Assembly: GCA_018067265.1 (NCBI GenBank) | Contig: JAGPUY010000183.1 | Span: 1-21,752 of the forward strand | DNA length: 21,752 bases | Reading direction: 5' to 3' | Origin: Oceanihabitans sp. | GTDB taxonomy: Bacteria; Bacteroidota; Bacteroidia; Flavobacteriales; Flavobacteriaceae | Part shown: positions 6,930 to 14,178 of the stretch, piece by piece | Layout of the letters: each line of letters starts with the position of its first letter | How positions within the stretch are numbered: the stretch's first letter is position 1 | Notes under the pieces: model-generated | Databases searched by the model: none | Told to the model about the DNA's origin: nothing | Seen by the model: the letters and a program-made list of their open reading frames with translations, nothing else | Made by a program: the position numbers and the translations under genes

Positions 6930-8315
6930 ATGAACGACAACCTCATTCTTATTCTTGCTATACTAATCGCCGCTACAATTGGCGCTTATTTAGGGATGCT
7001 ATTCACAAAACTGAAAAGTAAAAGCGAGAGAAGCACCTTAGAAGAACGCTACAATAACTTGTCACAACAGTTTAATGACTTTAAACAATTTTCGGACGTT
7101 GAAAACCAAAAACAAAATCAAAACTTTGAAAATCAAGTAACGCAATTAAAAGAAACGCTTTCTAAAATTGAAATAGAACGCGAAGATATTCGTCGGGAAA
7201 AGGATTTTTTAAACACCGAATTAGCACGTAGAAATTCCGAATATGAAAACCTTCAAAAACTAAATCTTAAAAGAGATGAAGAATTAGAAGAACGTCAAAA
7301 ACAGCTTCGTACCGATTTTGAAAACTTAGCCAATAGAATATTAGATGCTAAATCGGAAAAATTCACCCTTCAGAATAAAGAAAATATCAAAAACATTTTA
7401 AATCCGCTACAAGAGAAAATCCAACTATTTGAAAAGAAAGTAGACGATACCCAAAAGGAAAGTATCAGTATGCATTCTGCTTTAAAAGAGCAATTATTAG
7501 GTTTAAAAGATTTAAACCAACAAATGACAAAAGAGGCAACCAACCTAACTCGCGCTTTAAAAGGCGATAGTAAAATGCAAGGGAATTGGGGCGAATTGGT
7601 ACTAGAACGCGTTCTTGAAAAATCAGGTTTAGAAAAAGACAGAGAGTATTTTGTACAGCAAAATTTCACTAGAGCTGATGGCACAAGAGTGTTACCAGAT
7701 ATTGTTTTGCATTTACCAGATAACAAAAAGATGATTATTGATAGTAAAGTGTCTTTAACAGATTATGAACGTTATGTTAATGCGGAAGAGGATGAACGCG
7801 AGGTTTTCCTAAAAGCGCATATTAACTCGATTAGAAGACATGTCGATCAGCTTTCTGAAAAGAAATACGAAGATTTATACGATATTGAAAGTCCGGATTT
7901 TGTATTGCTATTTATACCAATTGAACCTGCTTTTGCAGTGGCCATTAATGCCGACAATTCGATATACAACAAAGCTTTTGAGAAGAACATTGTTATTGTA
8001 ACGCCATCTACTTTATTAGCCACTTTAAGAACGGTGGATAGTATGTGGAATAACGAAAAACAACAGCAAAACGCCATAGAAATTGCAAGACAAGCTGGCG
8101 CTTTGTATGATAAATTTCATGGTTTAGTTACCGATTTAACAGGAGTTGGAAAGAAAATTGACGATGCTAAAAAAGACTATTCTTCTGCTATGAATAAACT
8201 AGTAGAAGGAAAAGGAAACCTAATTACAAGTGTTGAAAAAATTAAAAAACTAGGAGCCAAAGCAAAAAAAGCATTGCCCGAAACAATAATAAAACGAGCA
8301 GCGTCTGAGGACTAA
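6930..8315 (+). CDS. rmuC: DNA recombination protein RmuC
   Basis: The 461-residue protein has an N-terminal membrane anchor (about residues 4-26), a long heptad-rich coiled coil (about 30-210, full of E, K, Q and N) and the RmuC domain. The domain is marked by GNWGELVLERVLEKSGL, LPDIVLHLPDNKKMIIDSKVS and FIPIEPAFAVA. The D-x-K element within DSKVSL recalls PD-(D/E)XK nucleases, to which RmuC is thought to be related. In E. coli RmuC limits inversions between short inverted repeats; its biochemical activity is not well defined. It appears to head an operon with the two genes that follow, 39 bases and then 1 base apart. Confidence 0.95.
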   Translation: MNDNLILILAILIAATIGAYLGMLFTKLKSKSERSTLEERYNNLSQQFNDFKQFSDVENQKQNQNFENQVTQLKETLSKIEIEREDIRREKDFLNTELARRNSEYENLQKLNLKRDEELEERQKQLRTDFENLANRILDAKSEKFTLQNKENIKNILNPLQEKIQLFEKKVDDTQKESISMHSALKEQLLGLKDLNQQMTKEATNLTRALKGDSKMQGNWGELVLERVLEKSGLEKDREYFVQQNFTRADGTRVLPDIVLHLPDNKKMIIDSKVSLTDYERYVNAEEDEREVFLKAHINSIRRHVDQLSEKKYEDLYDIESPDFVLLFIPIEPAFAVAINADNSIYNKAFEKNIVIVTPSTLLATLRTVDSMWNNEKQQQNAIEIARQAGALYDKFHGLVTDLTGVGKKIDDAKKDYSSAMNKLVEGKGNLITSVEKIKKLGAKAKKALPETIIKRAASED

Positions 8316-8354
8316 CACTTTACGCTTTATAACATCAAAATAACTAAAAAAATT

Positions 8355-8720
8355 ATGTTGAAATTTTTAATAAAAGCATGCATTACCATCGCACTAGTAG
8401 TAGCAGCTTATTTCTGCTTTATCTATTTTGCAACTTATAGTGAAGGCGTTAGAGCTGGACAATTGGTTAAATTTACAAGCAAAGGAGTGTTATTTAAAAC
8501 TTGGGAAGGCGAAATTAGCCAAGGTGTTTCTGAAGCACAGCTTTTTCAGTTCTCGGTAGAAGATAAAGAAGACGAAGCCATAAAAGATTTAAATCGCCTA
8601 CAAGGTAAATTTGTGAAATTAACGTATTTTGAACGTTATAAAACCTTCTTTTGGTTAGGAGATACAAAATATTTTATCACTAAAGTAGAAGAAGATACAT
8701 CCCGAAATAATAGATACTAA
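8355..8720 (+). CDS. Small membrane-anchored protein of unknown function
   Basis: The 121-residue product begins with one hydrophobic segment (about residues 4-27). A short predicted beta-rich domain follows, containing SEGVRAGQLVKFTSKGVLFKTWEGEI, a mid-region acidic stretch and TYFERYKTFFWLGDTKYFITKVE. The layout suggests an N-in membrane anchor with an extracytoplasmic domain. Similar short flavobacterial proteins are often labelled 6-phosphogluconate dehydrogenase in databases, but no dinucleotide-binding motif or catalytic domain is visible and the length rules out that enzyme. It sits between rmuC and the thioesterase gene, whose ATG follows its stop after one base, so coexpression is likely. 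Confidence 0.7.
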   Translation: MLKFLIKACITIALVVAAYFCFIYFATYSEGVRAGQLVKFTSKGVLFKTWEGEISQGVSEAQLFQFSVEDKEDEAIKDLNRLQGKFVKLTYFERYKTFFWLGDTKYFITKVEEDTSRNNRY

Positions 8721-8721
8721 T

Positions 8722-9285
8722 ATGAAACTAAAATTTAAAACAGTAGATTCTTCTCGTATAAGTATATCGTTACTCATGCAACCGTCCCACTCCAATTTTG
8801 GTGGTAAAATTCATGGTGGTTATATTTTAAGTTTGATGGATGAAATTGCTTTTGCTTGTGGTTCCAAACATTCGGAAACCTATTGTGTTACTGCTTCTGT
8901 AAATACCGTTGATTTTTTAAGTCCGATAGAAATTGGTGATTTAGTTACAATGAAAGCCTCCGTTAATTATGTTGGTAGTACCTCTATGGTTGTTGGTATT
9001 CGTGTAGAAGCAGAAAATATTAGAACTGGTGAAACAAAACATTGTAATTCTTCCTATTTTACAATGGTTGCCAAAGATGATACTGGCAAATCGGTAATTG
9101 TTCCTGGTTTAATACTAAACGATAAAAAAGAAGTCGTACGTTTTTTAAAAGCAATAAATCGTAACGAAAATCACAGAGCAAGACAAGAAGAATTTAATCA
9201 TGTCGATTTTTCTTTAGAAAACTATTTCAATGATTTAAAAGATCATCGTGTTCGAATTGATTTACCAGATCAGTTTTCTAGTTAG
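8722..9285 (+). CDS. Acyl-CoA thioesterase, hotdog fold (YciA/BACH family)
   Basis: The 187-residue protein shows the thioesterase core NFGGKIHGGYILSLMDEIA at residues 25-43, with the conserved Asn25, His31-Gly32 and catalytic-type Asp40. The strand VTASVNTVDFLSPIEIGD follows, then GETKHCNSSYFTMVA. This pattern is typical of hexameric hotdog acyl-CoA thioesterases, which hydrolyse acyl-CoA to free fatty acid and CoA in the cytoplasm. About 50 charged residues follow the hotdog domain, slightly longer than minimal family members. It is the last gene of the probable rmuC operon. Chain-length preference cannot be read from the sequence. Confidence 0.9.
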   Translation: MKLKFKTVDSSRISISLLMQPSHSNFGGKIHGGYILSLMDEIAFACGSKHSETYCVTASVNTVDFLSPIEIGDLVTMKASVNYVGSTSMVVGIRVEAENIRTGETKHCNSSYFTMVAKDDTGKSVIVPGLILNDKKEVVRFLKAINRNENHRARQEEFNHVDFSLENYFNDLKDHRVRIDLPDQFSS

Positions 9286-9326
9286 TTTGCCTTCTTTAAT
9301 ATTTCGCAATAACATCATTTTATGAA

Positions 9327-9466
9327 TTATTCCATTAACAAGGAATAAACTTGATTATTTCATAAAAAAGGAATATATTTGATTATCACGCATTAAAGTG
9401 ATAAAAATAAACATCACTTAATTAAATGATAAATATAATTATACTTTAATACGTTGATAAATATTC
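9327..9466 (+). repeat. Array of five 28-bp tandem units with dyad-symmetric arms, candidate operator array
   Basis: Units begin at 9327, 9355, 9383, 9411 and 9439, exactly 28 bases apart, and the last ends six bases before the satD ATG. Each unit is 7-base arm, 8-base spacer, 7-base arm, 6-base linker. Arms are TTATTCC/GGAATAA (perfect), TTATTTC/GGAATAT, TTATCAC/GTGATAA (perfect), ACATCAC/ATGATAA and TTATACT/TTGATAA. Units 1-2 share GGAATA; units 3-5 share TGATAA. The array overlaps the promoter, so binding of a dimeric regulator is the natural reading. The repeats are seen directly; the regulator is inferred. Confidence 0.7.
9350..9381 (+). promoter_or_regulatory. Promoter for satD-DUF3307
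   Basis: A -33 element (C)TTG at 9350-9353 and a perfect -7 box TATATTTG at 9374-9381 are separated by 20 bases, matching Bacteroidota promoters. Both elements fall in the linkers of repeat units 1 and 2, and the start site near 9388 falls inside the perfect dyad of unit 3. The leader would be about 85 bases. Confidence 0.65.
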
Positions 9467-9472
9467 AAACAA

Positions 9473-10087
9473 ATGACAAGTATACTAACAGGAGATATTA
9501 TTAGATCTCGCGGACAAAAAAATCCGGAGATTTGGCTTAGCCATTTAAAAGCTGTTCTATCCTATTTAGAGCCAGAAAATAAACATTGGGAAATCTATCG
9601 TGGTGACAGTTTTCAAATAGAAATCAAAGACGTTACTAAAAGTTTTGAAGCTGCCATTTACATAAAAGCAGCAATTAAAATGATAAAAGGATTAGATGTT
9701 AGATTGGCTATTGGTATTGGCGAAAAAACATATCAAGGCAAAGATGTAACAGAATCTAATGGTGAAGCTTTTGTGTTTTCTGGAGAAACTTTTGAGACTT
9801 TAAAAAAGGAAAAACAAAACCTAAAAATAAAAACCAAATCGCTAATACTTAATGACGAATTGAATCTATATTTTAAACTAGCACTAATTAGTATGGACCA
9901 TTGGACAGCAAATTCGGCAGAAATTGTTAAATTAACTTTAGAAAACCCTAAAGCATTACAAGAAGATTTAGGAAAAGCGATTGGTATTAACCAAAATGCC
10001 ATTAGTACTAGGCAAAAACGTGCAAATCTAGATGCCATTTTAGCTTTAAACAACATGTATAAGAAAAAAATAAGCAGCTTAATATGA
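9473..10087 (+). CDS. satD: SatD family protein with C-terminal helix-turn-helix
   Basis: The 204-residue protein begins MTSILTGDIIRSRG, typical of the SatD family. Residues 5-13, RGDSFQ (43-48), RLAIGIGE (77-84) and SNGEAFVFSGE (95-105) follow in the order expected of a class III nucleotide cyclase/GGDEF-like fold, with D8 and D45 placed like the two metal-binding aspartates. Residues about 160-185 (LQEDLGKAIGINQNAISTRQ) form a helix-turn-helix. SatD is named after a Streptococcus mutans acid-tolerance locus; its biochemistry is not established to my knowledge. Its stop overlaps the DUF3307 ATG (ATGA), so the two are translationally coupled. Cyclase resemblance and autoregulation are inferences. 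Confidence 0.82.
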   Translation: MTSILTGDIIRSRGQKNPEIWLSHLKAVLSYLEPENKHWEIYRGDSFQIEIKDVTKSFEAAIYIKAAIKMIKGLDVRLAIGIGEKTYQGKDVTESNGEAFVFSGETFETLKKEKQNLKIKTKSLILNDELNLYFKLALISMDHWTANSAEIVKLTLENPKALQEDLGKAIGINQNAISTRQKRANLDAILALNNMYKKKISSLI

Positions 10088-10788
10088 TACTACTTATTAA
10101 ACTTTTATTAGCACACATTATTGGTGATTTCTTTCTACAACCGCAAAAATGGGTTAAAGATAAAGAGCGCAAAAAGTTAAAATCTCCAAAATTATATTTT
10201 CATATATTAATTCATATTGTATTATTACTAGTAATTCTTTGGGATCTTTCCCTTTGGCCAGTAGTACTGCTAATTGGTGTTACACACTTTATAATAGACG
10301 CTATCAAGCTTCATATTCAAAAGAAAAAAACAAAACGGTTACTCTTTTTTATAGATCAAGCACTTCATATACTAGTAATTCTTATCGCCTATTTCATGTA
10401 TACCAATACAGCAATAGATTTTAAAGCGCTTTTTTCGGAAGAAAACGTACTTCTATTCACCTGTTTCGCTTTTTTAACGCAACCTGTTTCTATACTCATG
10501 AAAACCATTTTTTCTAAATGGGATATTTCGAAACTTACCGAAGGCAATGAATCTCTTAAAGATGCTGGGAAATACATTGGTATTCTAGAGCGTATTTTAG
10601 TTTTCATTTTTATAGTTGCTGACCATTGGGAAGCTGTTGGATTTTTAATCACTGCAAAATCTGTTTTTAGATTTGGTGATTTAAAAGAATCGAAACACCG
10701 AAAACTTACCGAATACATATTAATTGGTACCTTAATTAGTTTTGGTATTGCTATATTAACAGGAATACTATTTAAAATCGCCCTATAA
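10084..10788 (+). CDS. DUF3307 integral membrane protein
   Basis: The 234-residue product has about six hydrophobic segments. Polar residues recur inside or beside them: LLAHIIGDFFLQ near the N-terminus, HILIHI, THFIIDAIKLH near residue 70, FIDQALHI near residue 90, then AGKYIGILERIL and AKSVFRF, with EYILIGT near the end. This matches the DUF3307 family, which has no established function. The H/D pattern within membrane helices suggests a metal site and a distant resemblance to membrane metal-dependent hydrolases, which is inference only. It is cotranslated with satD, so the two products probably act together. A strong hairpin terminator follows 30 bases downstream. Confidence 0.8.
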   Translation: MILLIKLLLAHIIGDFFLQPQKWVKDKERKKLKSPKLYFHILIHIVLLLVILWDLSLWPVVLLIGVTHFIIDAIKLHIQKKKTKRLLFFIDQALHILVILIAYFMYTNTAIDFKALFSEENVLLFTCFAFLTQPVSILMKTIFSKWDISKLTEGNESLKDAGKYIGILERILVFIFIVADHWEAVGFLITAKSVFRFGDLKESKHRKLTEYILIGTLISFGIAILTGILFKIAL

Positions 10789-10820
10789 TAAAAGGAAGTA
10801 AAACGAAAAATAAAAACATA

Positions 10821-10857
10821 AAAAAGCGAAGTATTTCAATTAAATACTTCGCTTTTT
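10821..10857. terminator. Bidirectional rho-independent terminator between DUF3307 and carB
   Basis: A perfect 16-bp stem runs from AAAAAGCGAAGTATTT (10821-10836) to its complement at 10842-10857, with a 5-base loop. A-tract and T-tract flank a GC-containing core, so it can stop transcription in both directions at the convergent ends of DUF3307 and carB. Confidence 0.92.
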
Positions 10858-10877
10858 ATATACTATATGTATTGGTT

Positions 10878-13730
10878 TTATTTACTCAAATACATTTTAC
10901 GTCTAGAATATAAGTTGTAAAACTCATCATCTTTTAAGCTATCAATAAATAAAATACTTTCTCCAGTACTTTTCATTTCTGGACCAAGTTGTTTATTTAC
11001 ATTATGAAACTTATTAAAGGAGAATACTGGTTGCTTAATTGCGTATCCTTTAAGCTGTGGATTAAAGTTAAAATCGGTAACCTTCTTCTCGCCTAACATT
11101 ACTTTAGTTGCATAGTTTACATAAGGTTCTCCATACGCTTTAGATATAAATGGCACCGTACGTGAAGCTCTAGGATTTGCTTCAATGATGTACACGATAT
11201 CATCTTTAATAGCAAACTGCACGTTTATTAAACCAACCGTATTTAATGCCAACGCAATTTTTTTAGTGTGGTCTTTTATTTGTTGCATCACAAATTCCCC
11301 TAAATTAAAAGGAGGCAATGTAGCATTACTATCTCCAGAGTGAATTCCGCATGGTTCAATATGCTCCATAATACCAATGATGTAGACATTTTCTCCATCA
11401 CAAATAGCATCTGCTTCTGCTTCTATTGCGCCATCTAAATAATGATCTAAAAGCAATTGATTACCTGGCATTCTTCGCAATAAATCAACAACGTGTTTTT
11501 CTAATTCCTCTTTATTAATTACAATCTTCATTCCTTGTCCACCAAGTACATAAGAAGGTCTTACCAATATTGGAAAGTCTAAAACATCTGCAATTGCTGA
11601 AGCTTCGTCTGCTGTAGTAGCAATATCAAATTCCGGGTACGGAATATTATTTTCTTTAAGCATGTTAGAAAACAAACCTCTATCTTCTGCTAAATCTAAA
11701 GCTTGATAGGTGGTACCAATAATTTTGATTCCGTATCTATCCAGTTTTTCAGCAAGCTTTAAAGCCGTTTGTCCACCAAGTTGCACGATAACACCTTCCG
11801 GTTTTTCATGTTTAATGATATCATAAATATGTTCCCAAAAAACAGGTTCGAAGTATAATTTATCTGCAGTATCAAAATCGGTAGAAACCGTTTCTGGATT
11901 ACAGTTAATCATGATAGTTTCGTAACCACATTCCGCGGCAGCTAAAACACCATGAACACAACAATAATCGAACTCGATACCTTGACCAATTCTATTTGGA
12001 CCTGAACCAAGAACTATAATTTTCTTTTTATCGGAAACCACACTTTCATTATCTGCATATCGTTTTCCATCTGCAGTTTCTACATCATTTTCAAATGTAG
12101 AGTAATAATAAGGTGTTTTTGCTTTAAATTCTGCCGCACAAGTGTCTACTAATTTATAGACTCTATTAACACCTAATTCTTCTCGTTTATTATACACCTG
12201 ACTTTCTAAACAACCAAGCATGTGTGCAATTTGTCTATCACCATATCCTTTTTGTTTGGCTTCTAGTAACAAATCTTTTTGAATCGTTTCAATTTTGAAC
12301 GTTGAAATTTCTTTTTCAAGTATATATAATTCTTCATATTGCTTTAAGAACCACATGTCAATCTTTGTTATTTCATGAATTCTACTTAACGGAATTCCCA
12401 TCTGAATAGCATCATAAATAACAAAAACACGATCCCAGCTTGCATGTTTCAGCTTGCTTACAATTTGATCGTAATCTTTATATCCTTTTCCATCTGCACC
12501 TAAACCGTTACGTTTAATCTCTAGAGATTGTGTTGCTTTATGCAATGCTTCTTGAAAAGAACGACCAATTCCCATTACTTCTCCAACAGATTTCATTTGA
12601 AGTCCGAGCGTTCTATCGCTTCCTTCAAACTTATCGAAGTTCCAACGTGGTATTTTCACAATTACATAATCTAAAGTAGGCTCAAATAAAGCAGAAGTAG
12701 ATTTTGTAATTTGATTTTTTAATTCATCCAAATGATAACCAATCGCTAATTTAGCAGCAATTTTTGCAATAGGATATCCTGTTGCTTTACTCGCTAATGC
12801 GGAAGAACGCGAAACACGAGGATTAATCTCAATAGCGATTATATCTTCGTTTTCATCGGGACTTACCGCAAATTGCACATTACATCCACCGGCAAAATCA
12901 CCAATGCTACGCATCATATGAATAGCCATATCACGCATTCTCTGGTAGGTGGTATCACTTAATGTCATTGCCGGAGCAACGGTTATAGAATCTCCAGTAT
13001 GAATCCCAATAGGATCCATATTTTCAATAGAACAGATAATTACTACATTATCATTAGCATCTCGTAAAAGTTCTAATTCATATTCTTTCCATCCTATTAA
13101 TGCTTTATCAATCATTACCTCATGAATTGGAGAAATCTCTAGTCCGCGAGTTAATAATTCATCAAAATCTTCTTCTTTATGTACAAAAGAAGCACCTGCG
13201 CCACCTAAAGTGAACGAAGCTCTAATAATTAAAGGAAAACCAAACTCTTGTGCGATTTCTTTTCCTTTTAAATACGAAGTTGCAGTAGCTTGAGGTGCCA
13301 TTGGCACACCAATTTTAAGCATTAACTCTCTAAACTTCTCTCTATCTTCGGTGATATTAATAGCGTCAATATCTACACCAATAATTTCGACTCCAAAATC
13401 TTTCCAAATACCTTTTTCATCGGCTTCAATACACAAATTTAAAGCTGTCTGTCCTCCCATTGTTGGTAAAACGGCATCAATTTCCGGATGTTCCTTTAAT
13501 ATTTGAATTAAAGATTTACTAGTTAAAGGCAACAAGTATACATGATCTGCCATAGAAGGATCAGTCATGATAGTTGCAGGATTAGAATTAATTAAAACGG
13601 TTTCTATACCATCTTCTCTTAAGGAGCGTAAAGCTTGAGTTCCTGAATAATCAAACTCACAGGCTTGCCCTATAACAATTGGTCCAGAACCAATAATTAA
13701 AATCGATTTTAGTTGCGTGTTTTTTGGCAT
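10878..13730 (-). CDS. carB: Carbamoyl-phosphate synthase large subunit lacking the C-terminal allosteric domain
   Basis: The 950-residue protein has the two tandem ATP-grasp synthetase units of CarB. The first opens with ILIIGSGPIVIGQACEFDYS near residue 10 and contains EINPRVSRSSALASKATGYP. The second opens with IIVLGSGPNRIGQGIEFDYC near residue 570 and contains EANPRASRTVPFISKAYGEP. The protein makes carbamoyl phosphate from glutamine-derived ammonia, bicarbonate and two ATP for pyrimidine and arginine synthesis, together with the small subunit CarA, which is not in this window. E. coli CarB is 1073 residues; this one stops shortly after GPEMKSTGE, so the roughly 130-residue MGS-like allosteric domain is absent. 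Only 20 bases separate the stop from the terminator, leaving no room for a remnant. Confidence 0.97.
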   Translation of the reverse strand: MPKNTQLKSILIIGSGPIVIGQACEFDYSGTQALRSLREDGIETVLINSNPATIMTDPSMADHVYLLPLTSKSLIQILKEHPEIDAVLPTMGGQTALNLCIEADEKGIWKDFGVEIIGVDIDAINITEDREKFRELMLKIGVPMAPQATATSYLKGKEIAQEFGFPLIIRASFTLGGAGASFVHKEEDFDELLTRGLEISPIHEVMIDKALIGWKEYELELLRDANDNVVIICSIENMDPIGIHTGDSITVAPAMTLSDTTYQRMRDMAIHMMRSIGDFAGGCNVQFAVSPDENEDIIAIEINPRVSRSSALASKATGYPIAKIAAKLAIGYHLDELKNQITKSTSALFEPTLDYVIVKIPRWNFDKFEGSDRTLGLQMKSVGEVMGIGRSFQEALHKATQSLEIKRNGLGADGKGYKDYDQIVSKLKHASWDRVFVIYDAIQMGIPLSRIHEITKIDMWFLKQYEELYILEKEISTFKIETIQKDLLLEAKQKGYGDRQIAHMLGCLESQVYNKREELGVNRVYKLVDTCAAEFKAKTPYYYSTFENDVETADGKRYADNESVVSDKKKIIVLGSGPNRIGQGIEFDYCCVHGVLAAAECGYETIMINCNPETVSTDFDTADKLYFEPVFWEHIYDIIKHEKPEGVIVQLGGQTALKLAEKLDRYGIKIIGTTYQALDLAEDRGLFSNMLKENNIPYPEFDIATTADEASAIADVLDFPILVRPSYVLGGQGMKIVINKEELEKHVVDLLRRMPGNQLLLDHYLDGAIEAEADAICDGENVYIIGIMEHIEPCGIHSGDSNATLPPFNLGEFVMQQIKDHTKKIALALNTVGLINVQFAIKDDIVYIIEANPRASRTVPFISKAYGEPYVNYATKVMLGEKKVTDFNFNPQLKGYAIKQPVFSFNKFHNVNKQLGPEMKSTGESILFIDSLKDDEFYNLYSRRKMYLSK

Positions 13731-13752
13731 TTTATTTAATTATAGTGTGTTG

Positions 13753-13760
13753 CAAAAATA
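13753..13760 (-). promoter_or_regulatory. Candidate -7 promoter box for carB
   Basis: On the minus strand TATTTTTG matches TAnnTTTG, 22 bases before the carB ATG. The -33 region is only T-rich and belongs to the tail of the rpmH terminator, so the promoter is plausible but incomplete. Confidence 0.4.
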
Positions 13761-13778
13761 ATATTTATTAGATATAAA

Positions 13779-13808
13779 AAAAGGCGTTACACCTAAGTAA
13801 CGCCTTTT
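13779..13808 (-). terminator. Rho-independent terminator of rpmH
   Basis: A perfect 12-bp stem AAAAGGCGTTAC (13779-13790) pairs with GTAACGCCTTTT (13797-13808) around a 6-base loop. On the minus strand it is followed by a run of seven T, placing it as the end of the rpmH transcript 22 bases after its stop codon. Confidence 0.9.
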
Positions 13809-13830
13809 ATATATTAACAATTGTTAATCA

Positions 13831-13992
13831 TTATTTTTTATGTCTTGTTTCAGTTGATACAGACAATTTCTTTCTTCCTTTAGCTCTTCTACGTGCAAGT
13901 ACTTTTCTTCCATTAGCAGATGCCATTCTTTCTCTGAAACCGTGTTTGTTTCTTCTCTTTCTCTTTGATGGTTGGAACGTTCTTTTTGGCAT
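13831..13992 (-). CDS. rpmH: 50S ribosomal protein L34
   Basis: A 53-codon frame from ATG at 13992 to TAA at 13833-13831 encodes a highly basic protein beginning [20 protein letters not shown] and continuing with [20 protein letters not shown], the nearly invariant signature of L34. A short tail ending in HKK follows, slightly longer than the 46-residue E. coli protein. L34 is part of the large ribosomal subunit. It has its own promoter, leader and terminator here and appears to be a single-gene transcript; rnpA and dnaA, its neighbours in many bacteria, are not adjacent. Confidence 0.98.
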   Translation of the reverse strand: MPKRTFQPSKRKRRNKHGFRERMASANGRKVLARRRAKGRKKLSVSTETRHKK

Positions 13993-14036
13993 TGTCTTAT
14001 TTTTTTAAATCTTCTTAATTATAAATTTTCTCAGGG

Positions 14037-14050
14037 TTGAGTTTCCTCAA
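14037..14050 (-). promoter_or_regulatory. Leader hairpin of rpmH with GAAA tetraloop
   Basis: In the roughly 60-base rpmH leader the minus strand forms TTGAG-GAAA-CTCAA, a 5-bp stem closed by a GNRA tetraloop, a few bases after the predicted transcript start. The same CTCA can alternatively pair with TGAG at about 14034-14031, giving two exclusive structures. A regulatory role is inference. Confidence 0.4.
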
Positions 14051-14059
14051 ATGTGCGCG

Positions 14060-14090
14060 CAAATATACAAAGCCTTTTTTATTTAACAAA
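14060..14090 (-). promoter_or_regulatory. Promoter of rpmH
   Basis: On the minus strand TTTG (14090-14087) and TATATTTG (14067-14060) are separated by 19 bases, an almost ideal Bacteroidota -33/-7 promoter. Transcription should begin near 14053. Confidence 0.8.
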
Positions 14091-14178
14091 CCAAAATTTA
14101 AATATTTTTTTGAAATTTATAAAGCAGTGTATTTCATAAAAATTTAGTTTCTTTGTAATCCACAAATTTTAGTAAAAA

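Noticed and set aside
8355..8720. 6-phosphogluconate dehydrogenase name for the small gene after rmuC
   Set aside because: At 121 residues with an N-terminal membrane segment and no nucleotide-binding motif, it cannot be that enzyme.
9299..9326. A possible sixth unit in front of the 28-base array
   Set aside because: Its left arm ATATTTC matches unit 2 in six of seven bases, but the right half shows no dyad partner, so the array is counted from 9327.
9327..9466. CRISPR array reading of the 28-base periodic units
   Set aside because: The units are imperfect throughout and contiguous, with no alternation of constant repeats and unique spacers, and no cas gene is nearby. The dyad arms and promoter overlap fit operators better.
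10239..10424. 61-codon frame within the DUF3307 gene
   Set aside because: It is an out-of-frame shadow of the membrane protein and has serine/tyrosine-rich content without hydrophobic segments or motifs.
10858..10880. Frameshift explanation for the short CarB
   Set aside because: The strong terminator begins 20 bases after the stop, leaving no downstream sequence that could encode the missing allosteric domain.
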